Positions 57,168 through 64,000 of a DNA stretch of 64,000 nt are shown here, in pieces. The stretch comes from Gnetum montanum (lineage: Eukaryota; Streptophyta; Gnetopsida; Gnetales; Gnetaceae), in assembly GCA_015680685.1 (NCBI GenBank), contig MNCI01028261.1, positions 253,085 to 317,084 on the forward strand. The letters run 5' to 3'. Each line of letters starts with the position of its first letter. Position 1 is the stretch's first letter. Both the position numbers and the translations under genes were made by a program. The notes beneath the pieces are model-generated. The model had not been told where the DNA came from and did no database searches. It worked only from the letters and a program-made list of their open reading frames with translations.

Positions 57168-58423
57168 TGTTAACCTTTTGGTATGTCAAAACCTTAGGAA
57201 AAATAGAGAATATGGAAATGTGTTTGTAGTCTAGTAGGACCATAAATCAGCAAGGACTTCAAAACAAAATTTGAGTTTGAAAATTATATCTGCATTGACC
57301 TATCATGACATCTACATAGCTATGTCATTATGAAGACTTCATAGGCAAAAGATGAGAGCATGGACATGTACAAAGACTGCAAGCTAAATGAAGATTCTCT
57401 AGTGATCGAAAAGAAGATAAATCAATAAGAGAAAGCCTTAGGAACTAGATCTAAAAAATTAATAAGATGTCTTTAAGAAATAGAAGACATCTTGACAAAA
57501 AGGAGTGCATTCATAGGAAGATGTCTCCCAAAAATAGGAGATTTCTCCTTTTGAAAGAAGATGTCTACCCATAGACATCCCATTCTGAAAGAAGACATCT
57601 CCCTGGAGTTGAAGCTGAGTATAGAAAGACATACAAATCTTAAAGGAGACTTCTACACTAGCCATTGAATAGCCATTGCAAAAATTTTGAGGTATTTTCA
57701 AAAACTTTGAGGCTATAAGTAGACTCCAAGATCTTGGGAATAGTGCAAGAATTGTAAACATAAAAGCCATCATTGTCTATCTTATGTTATTGTACTTGAG
57801 TACTTGAATTGTCACATCATTTATAATTAAGAGTGAAATGGTGCTTTATTGTATAATGATTTGTAATTTAAGTTACACTCATTCCTTGTTTTTCTTTTTC
57901 TTTCTTGATTACTCTGTAGGGTTACTGTGCTTCTTGCGAGAAGGAATCTATATTGAGCTTGTCAAGATCCTATGGGAGTGAGTGGTTTTTTAGTGTTAAA
58001 ACACTTTGAAGTAGAGCTCAATTTTGTAAAGATTGTGGGATCCTTGAAACCATATTTTGAGCTTATTGGGACCTTGTAGGGTTAAGTGGTTTCTCACTGA
58101 TGAAACACTTTAGAGTGGAGCTCAGAGCTTGTACAAGGTGTGGTGCCCTTCAAACCACATTTTGAGCTTGTTGGAACATTGTGAGGTTGAGAGATTTTTC
58201 TGCAAAAAAATCTCTATAGTGGAGCTCAAATCTTGTAAAGGTTGTGCTGTTCTTTAAACCAAAATTTGGAAGAAAAAAAGTTTAGAGGTATGCAAGGAAT
58301 CTACCCTCCAAGTGTGAACTACCCAGGTTGGAGAACCATGTAAATTTTGTGTTCAATTTTGTGGCTAAAACTTGATTTCATTGGGAAACTTATTCAACCC
58401 CACTTCTAAGTTCTTGATCCTTA
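57168..58423 (+). repeat. 5' LTR of CC
   Basis: Begins TGTTAACCTTTTGGTATGTC and ends TTCTTGATCCTTA. U3 has AGATGTCT/AGACATCT at about 57467, 57484, 57520, 57561 and 57592. A TATA-like GGCTATAAG is at 57711. The repeated blocks AGCTTGT-GG-CCT-GTGGGAT and GTTAAAACACTTTGAAGTAGAGCTC run from 57950 to 58230 as three to four imperfect copies of about 95 bp. Confidence 0.78.
57950..58260. repeat. Imperfect ~95 bp tandem blocks inside the copia LTR
   Basis: The series GAGCTTGT..GG.(A/T)CCT, TTAAGTGGTTT, GATGAAACACTTTAGAGTGGAGCTC, TTGTA(A/C)AAGGTTGTGG..CCTT repeats three or more times. The same series stands in the other CA/CB/CC LTRs (for example 34935-35130 and 62725-62990). Confidence 0.55.
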
Positions 58424-58425
58424 AG

Positions 58426-58438
58426 TGGTATTGTAGCC
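58426..58438 (+). other. Primer binding site of CC (tRNA-iMet type)
   Basis: TGGTATTGTAGCC, a worn form of TGGTATCAGAGC, two bases past the LTR. Confidence 0.65.
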
Positions 58439-58478
58439 TGGTACTCCTAGTTTTGAGCATAACAAATCAGGGGTGAAT

Positions 58479-59760
58479 GATGGAACAAGGATAATACATG
58501 AAGTAACCAATGTTAAATGGGATCACCTTCACATCTTAAAAGACTCAAATGAAAAAATTATTTAAGTACAAGAGGTTCATAGTTTTGGTATCCATCTTAG
58601 ATGAATGCACTCAACTCATTAGTAGCATTTTGTGTAGCAAAAGTAAGATAAGAGGTAAGTAATCTCACTTTTCAAATTTTGACACCATTTCTATGGAATG
58701 TTGGATGTGGTAGAAAACGCCATTGGCCTCCTACTACCCCAATGCTTATAAATTACAAAGGAAAGAGTATAGTGAAGAAAGGAGAAGAAGTAATATCTAT
58801 ACAAGTTGGAATGACAAAGAGGAAACAACTCAAGAGGATAAGAAGAAAAAAATTATTTACACCAATTGGGATGGTCGAGAACAAAGTGAGAAAGAGGTAG
58901 ATGGAACTACAAAGAAATCACACCTAATCTACATGGCTTTCACAAATGATGATGCTAGCCTCTTTGATGATGATCAATTTGAAACTAATGACAAAAGTTA
59001 TGATCATTTTTCTAAGGAATTTCTATATTTTCAAAATCTTTGTATAAAGTTGAACAAGAAACCAAAAGCCAAGGATTAAGATATTTCTTTATTAAATATA
59101 AAGATTTTAGATCTCACAATAGAAACAATAGACCTAAGGGCTGAGAATTAAAAACTAATCCTATCTTATGAGTATATTAAGGAAGAACTTGCAAATACTA
59201 AAATTATAAATGAAAGACTAGTTAATGGAAAATAATCTCTTCAAATAGTTCTTGGATAGAGAAGAAGTTCAAATGATAATAGTGGTCTATGATGTTGTCA
59301 ATAGGAACAAGCATATACAACAACCTCATTTGAACAAGAGAGCACTTCAAATATTGAGGTAACCACTAGCACTACAAGTAACCAAAAAGTAACTCCAAGG
59401 TTTGATAATTTCAACAAAAGGTTTAGGCATTTTTAATATAATAGATTTGGATACAAGAAATGGAATTCCAATTCAAAGTTTTATCATGTAAACACCTGGT
59501 CATATCATGACTCCTTGATCTTACCCAAATGCATCTAGAAAGGAAATCTTGCAAGACAAAAAGGAATGGAGGATAAATCAAAAGGATTAAAAGACCAAAA
59601 ATGTGTGAGGAACAAAGAGAAAATAAGAAAGTAAAAGAACTCTCAAAAAATTTTTAGAAGGAAGCAAGACACTAGAAATAAATGAAATTGGTATGAATGG
59701 AGAAACTTTGAAAGAAGAACCTCAGTTCCAATCTCCTTAGTCATCTTGATCCCCATCAGC
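58479..59760 (+). pseudogene. Shortened copia Gag of CC
   Basis: The start (near 58479, MMEQG...YMK) resembles CA. The UBN2 core is largely missing: after about 60 residues the text jumps to the zinc-knuckle area and a Lys-rich stretch (YSEERRRSNIYTSWNDKEET, from about 58769). The MAFTNDDASLFDDD block (58933) and the coiled-coil-like part to 59260 are preserved, as is FYHVNTWSYHDS (about 59480). A 118-residue frame at 58723-59079 is open. It would not form a capsid. Confidence 0.6.
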
Positions 59761-61950
59761 AAGCAAGGTAAGTGATGATAAGTATAGTTATAATCATTAT
59801 ATCTTGAATTAATGTGATTAGAATATATTAGTTTATTTTTATGATTGAATGAAAGCATATGCTATTTTTAAAGTTTTTATTGAAAAATCATCCAAGTGGT
59901 ATAAAACCCTTGAATGTAATTCATGGATCAAAATATTTTTGTTGAACATTCATTTTCATTTAAAAATATATGTCTTGTGGTATGGCATTGTTGCTTCCCT
60001 CTGAAATCATATAGTCCAATTTCCTTTGGAACATTTTTAATTTATGATAATTGAAGCATTTGAATTGGTACCTTTAATGCAATTCATGTATCTTCTGAGA
60101 AAAGAAACATTTCAAAAGAAATTCTTTGAGCATATGAATTATTTTCTATCTTTATCATAAGATACTACTAATGAAAGGCCTTTCTTTCAAAAGTCTCTAA
60201 ACTTGATCTTGATATGGCACTCCAGATTTATGGAGATATCACCTTGTCCCTTGTGTAATTCTCAATGTATGTGTGATGTTTATGTCTATTTTCTTATGAT
60301 GATTTTTGATGATTTCAAGGTATTTTGCCATGCTTGGGAGTGTTTTGGACTTATTTTGACAAATCTAGGAGGTTACAAGGACTATGGGAATTTTTTTGAA
60401 GATGTCTAAAGTTTCCAAACCTCAAAATGTCAAAATGAGAATATTTATTTTTGGCCCTGGTAGGATAGATGTCTACTCTAACAGATAGATGTCTCAACTA
60501 CATTTGAGATGTCCCCTCTTAACAACAAATGTCTAAAAAGATAGATGGGAAAAGTAACTCATGAATGGACATTCAAGAAATGGATGCATTATAAAAGTTA
60601 AAGATTGTAGTTGCTACTATGATTTTTGGATCATCACTATCTAATAACATAGTTCTTTTCTTCCATTTTTTTAAAAAGGAACTCACTACTCAGTATCTAG
60701 GAGGAATTTCTTTTGACATAACTAATGGGAGATCTTAGTCTCCATACTTGATCTTAGAATTTCTTTGCAGCATGAAGATTCTAAAAGGGTAAAGAGGAGA
60801 ATATCAAGGTCTCTACAATAGATGTATTATGACCAAAGAAACTAGAAATAAATACAAGCATAGATGTAGGGGGAGCATGTACCTCATCATTAGTTATCAT
60901 TTACATGAAACTTATGTAGGGGGAGTCTTTTTATACTCTTATCAAAAGATAATCAAGCAACAAGAATTTCCACTCCAACACCAACAGCTAAAAATGAGCA
61001 AGATGAAGACTATTCATTTTAGAGTATGGAAAAGTATCCAAGGTAAAAGTATGAGTTAATTTTGGTCAAGATATCTTTTGGATATTTCACCTTGTGACAT
61101 ATTTATTGGTTATGGTATTTAAAATTGACATGTCTATATACAAATTACTTTATGGACATCTTGTTAAGGATATGTTTAGTTATTCTTGAGAGATTTAGCA
61201 TGAGAAGTTGTATTGCTTTGCTCTTTCTTGTTGGATGTGCATGTATATACTCTCCTTGTCATAGAGTTTCTATGCCTTATCATTTTTTTGATGTTTCAAA
61301 AGAAGGAGAATATTGGATGATTATAGAATCATGAGATATTAGTTATTTACTACTAATGGCTTATTGGTTTAGAGATATGTTACTTACTCTTCAAGGGTCA
61401 AAATTTGGACTTCAGAATTTGGTTTTAAATACTCTTGGACATCAACTAAAAGGCTTGGCTTATCTATGTTTGGATTAGTTATGTCACATTAATTTTCTCT
61501 TTAATTATGAATAAATAAAGGGTAGCTCTTAATGAAATTTGGTTTCTCATCATCAGCTTATGAATTCAATACTTAAGGATGTGTACTCTTTAACTGATAT
61601 TCATCATGGTTTCTTCCTTAGCTAAATGTTTTAATTTCTATAGGATTATGATATGATGTTATCCAACTACTATGAAACTTTATTGAGAGTTATGGTTGGT
61701 TATTATTATTTTCCCCACATCTTTTTAGGTGCTATCCAAAAAGTAGAAAAGAGTAGAATATTTAGTTGATATCTAGTTAGAATCAAGATGTCAAGCATGG
61801 TAACTTTACATATTTTGTTGATCGATTATACTTTGCCATATCTATATATACATTTATGCCATTTAACTTTCAAACATCTCTTTGCTATATTTCTTTGGGA
61901 TATACTAACTAATTTTCTTAAGTTTTGGACATCACTAAAAAGGTGAAGAT
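59761..61950. other. Interior of CC after gag: no recognisable pol
   Basis: 2.2 kb of AT-rich text with only short open frames. Two TAGGGGGAG purine tracts (60868 and 60917) look like copia polypurine tracts but lie 1 kb from the LTR. A small cluster of AGATGTCT motifs is at 60467-60545. The AGTTTTGGACATCACTAAAAAGG block before 61951 equals the CA 3' end. I see no clear counterpart of the extra ORF of CA. Confidence 0.5.
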
Positions 61951-63140
61951 TTTTGACCTTTTGGTATGTCAAAACCTTAAATAAAATGGAGAAAATGAAA
62001 ATGTGTTTGTAGTTTGGTAGGGTGATAAATGAGCAAGGACTTTAGAATAAGAGTTAAGTTTGAAAATAAGATCTACGTTGAGATGTCATGAGATCTATGT
62101 AGAGATGTTGTTATGAAGGCTTCATAGCCAAAATATGAAAGCATGGACATGTACAAAGGCTACAAGCTAAATGAACATGCTCTAGGGATTGAAAAAAAGA
62201 TAAATCAATGAGAGAAAGCCTTAGGAACTAAAGCTCAAAATTTGAGGAGACATTTCTAAGAAACAAAAGAAAGATGGACTAAGAGGAGTGCATTCATAGG
62301 AAGATGTTTTCCAAAAATAGGAGATGTCTCTATTTGAAAGAAGACATCTCCCCAAAGATTTTCCATTTTGAAAGAAGACATTGCCCCAAAATTGAAGTTG
62401 AATATAGAAAGATGTTCCAATCTTGAAGGAGATGTCAGCACTAGCCATTGGACAAATTCTGAGGTATTTTTGGAAACTCCAAGATTATAAGTAGATTACA
62501 AACTCTTGGGAATAATGCAAGAATCATAAACATAAAAGCCATCATTGTCTATCTTATGTTGTTATACTTTAGTACTTGAATTATTACATCATTTATTTGA
62601 TTAAGATTGAAACTATGCTTCATTGTCCAAGGATTTGTAATTTGAGTTACACTAATTCCTTGTGTTTCTTTTTCATTCTTTGTTACCCTATAGTGTTGAT
62701 GTGATTCTTGCAAGAAGGAATCTGTATTGAGCTTGTTAGGATCCTACAAGATTAAGTGATTTTGTAGCATCAAAACACTCTGAAGAAAAGCTCAATTTTT
62801 TAAAGGTTTTGAAATTCTTGAAATCACATTCTAAAAATAGTCCAAAGTAAAGATCAGAGCTTGTACAGGGTGTGGTGCCCTTCAAACCATAGTTTGAGCT
62901 TGTTGGAACATTATAAGGTTGAGAAATTTTGTAGTGATGAAACTCTCTATAGTGGAGCTCAAATCTTGTAAAGGTTGTGGTGTCCTTTAAACCATAGTTT
63001 GGAGTTGTGCAAGGAATCTACCCTACAAGTGTGAACTACCCAAGTGGGGAAACCATGTAAATTTTGTGTTTAATTTGGTGGTGATAGCTTGATTTGATTG
63101 GGGAACTTATTCAACCCCCTTTCTAAGGTCTTGATCCTCA
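61951..63140 (+). repeat. 3' LTR of CC
   Basis: Starts TTTTGACCTTTTGGTATGTC and ends GGTCTTGATCCTCA. The U3 motifs AGATGTTTT, GAGATGTCTC and AAGACATCTCC occur at 62300-62350. TATA-like GATTATAAG at 62483. It matches the 5' copy along its length. Confidence 0.75.
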
Positions 63141-63145
63141 AAATC

Positions 63146-64000
63146 ATCCAAAATGAATTAATATATCATGAGTTACTTGCATATATTTGATCCTTGTCTA
63201 GAAACATAGATATTTTAATAGGGTTTAATTATAAGGTTGTATCTCAGGCTATAATATAGATATTTATATTGAAATTTAATATTTACTTATAGGCATATTA
63301 GTGTCCAAATCCAAGTAAAATCAAAAAAATATATTATATATAATAAGAGTTAAGATATGATCTTTACTAAATATTTGAAATCATGTCAAAATCTCATGTT
63401 TAAATGTATCTATTCATATATGCATATCTATAATGTATTTTGGTATAAAATTTCTATGATTCTCTACCAATGATGTTAGATTTCCAAAAAAGGAATACTT
63501 TTTAAAGTAATATCTATTATGATAGAGGTATGATCAATTTCCTCCCAATCACTCTTTTTGTTCTAGTTTCAAATTGTATAGATTTTTGTAATAATATCTT
63601 CTTTTGTATATTTGGGATTGCTTTGTATTTTTAATAATATATAGATACGTATGTTAGCTTTTAAAATGAGTTAGAAATATATGAGAAATTAATAGATATG
63701 TAATATTTATTGTATTTTCATCAATTAAGGATCTCATTATCTAGAATCTAGCTAAGCCACAACTTGAGAAGTGGGATTCTTGGTGAAGTGGATTGAGGGG
63801 ATGTGATTCTTCCTTTGATTATGATTTTTGATATTGTTATATTTTTTCCTTTGTTAATTATGGATATTTTCTTTCCATTTTATTTTCATCCATTATGATT
63901 TGTTTAATGGACTTGGGCTTGTAGTTGATTTTTGGATATTTTAACCATTTATGAACAAGTATTTTGTTAGGCTTCGTATAGTCATTTCGAGTATGCTTGA
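63146..64000. other. AT-rich sequence, nothing recognised
   Basis: No open frame, repeat partner or LTR edge found to the end of the window. Confidence 0.4.

Larger units (their letters stand above)
57168..63140 (+). mobile_element. Non-autonomous Ty1/copia element CC
   Basis: Direct LTRs at 57168-58423 and 61951-63140, an iMet-type primer site at 58426, and flanks GAATC (57163-57167) and AAATC (63141-63145) as a likely target duplication with one change. The interior of 3.5 kb holds a shortened Gag and then 2.2 kb without recognisable pol. The family is that of CA and CB (same LTR ends, same LTR motif cluster, same end of the 3' UTR). Confidence 0.78.

Noticed and set aside
1-64000. tRNA, rRNA, bacterial operons, CRISPR arrays or Helitron ends
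   Set aside because: Nothing with the needed structure or conserved motifs was seen by eye; a covariance-model scan would be needed to exclude small RNA genes.

Overview
This window is repeat-derived DNA from a seed plant with a large, retrotransposon-rich nuclear genome. I see no intact host gene, no rRNA or tRNA gene and no CRISPR. The evidence for a plant is the mix of element lineages. There are Ty3/gypsy elements of the Athila and Tat/Ogre type, one Athila-like element with a tRNA-Asp-type primer site close to GGCGCCGTTGCCGGGGA. There is also a chromovirus, and Ty1/copia elements with UBN2-type Gag and tRNA-iMet primer sites. The species cannot be told. The DNA is AT-rich and poor in CG and CAG/CTG. 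Most coding remnants are broken by TAG or TGA where Gln, Arg or Trp is expected, as old cytosine-methylated copies usually are.

Layout: (1) 1-1000, + strand, Gag-protease end of a gypsy element. (2) 1883-7345, - strand, a decayed gene of about eight exons with recognisable GT-AG borders; a partial second copy of its first exon and long first intron lies at 15410-16970. (3) 7373-15283, + strand, Athila-like element G1: 5' LTR, primer site, Gag lacking its core, PR, RT, RNase H, integrase and a long 3' UTR; no 3' LTR found. (4) 17400-20110, a tandem array of a ~190 bp unit with a palindromic core, followed by a ~325 bp direct duplication. (5) 20950-24390, + strand, Tat/Ogre-type pol with a second RNase H, then 3 kb of noncoding, LTR-like sequence. 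(6) 27378-28663, - strand, a copia LTR with the start of its gag. (7) Element G4, a second Athila-like copy on the + strand, in pieces from about 28664 to about 54960. It is interrupted by copia element CA (28834-35297), by Athila-like element G3 on the - strand (37830-45097, TSD AGACT) and by a chromovirus (about 47605-54032). (8) 57168-63140, copia element CC. (9) The rest is AT-rich sequence without recognisable genes.

Several elements look non-autonomous. G3 keeps gag and protease but has no RT, RNase H or integrase. CA has gag and an unrelated downstream ORF but no pol. CC has a shrunken gag and no recognisable pol. G1, by contrast, keeps pol but has lost the Gag core. G4, G1 or relatives could in principle have mobilised G3.

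A recurring theme is that each LTR family carries in its U3-like part an array of its own short palindrome: GATATC in G3, CATCGATG-like motifs in G1, TATGCTAGCTAGCATA in the Tat/Ogre-linked array, and AGATGTCT in the copia family. The last octamer is also found in the unrelated chromovirus LTR. Together with the intron-bearing antisense gene, this is the part of the window that most deserves a second look. All identities and boundaries were read by eye.
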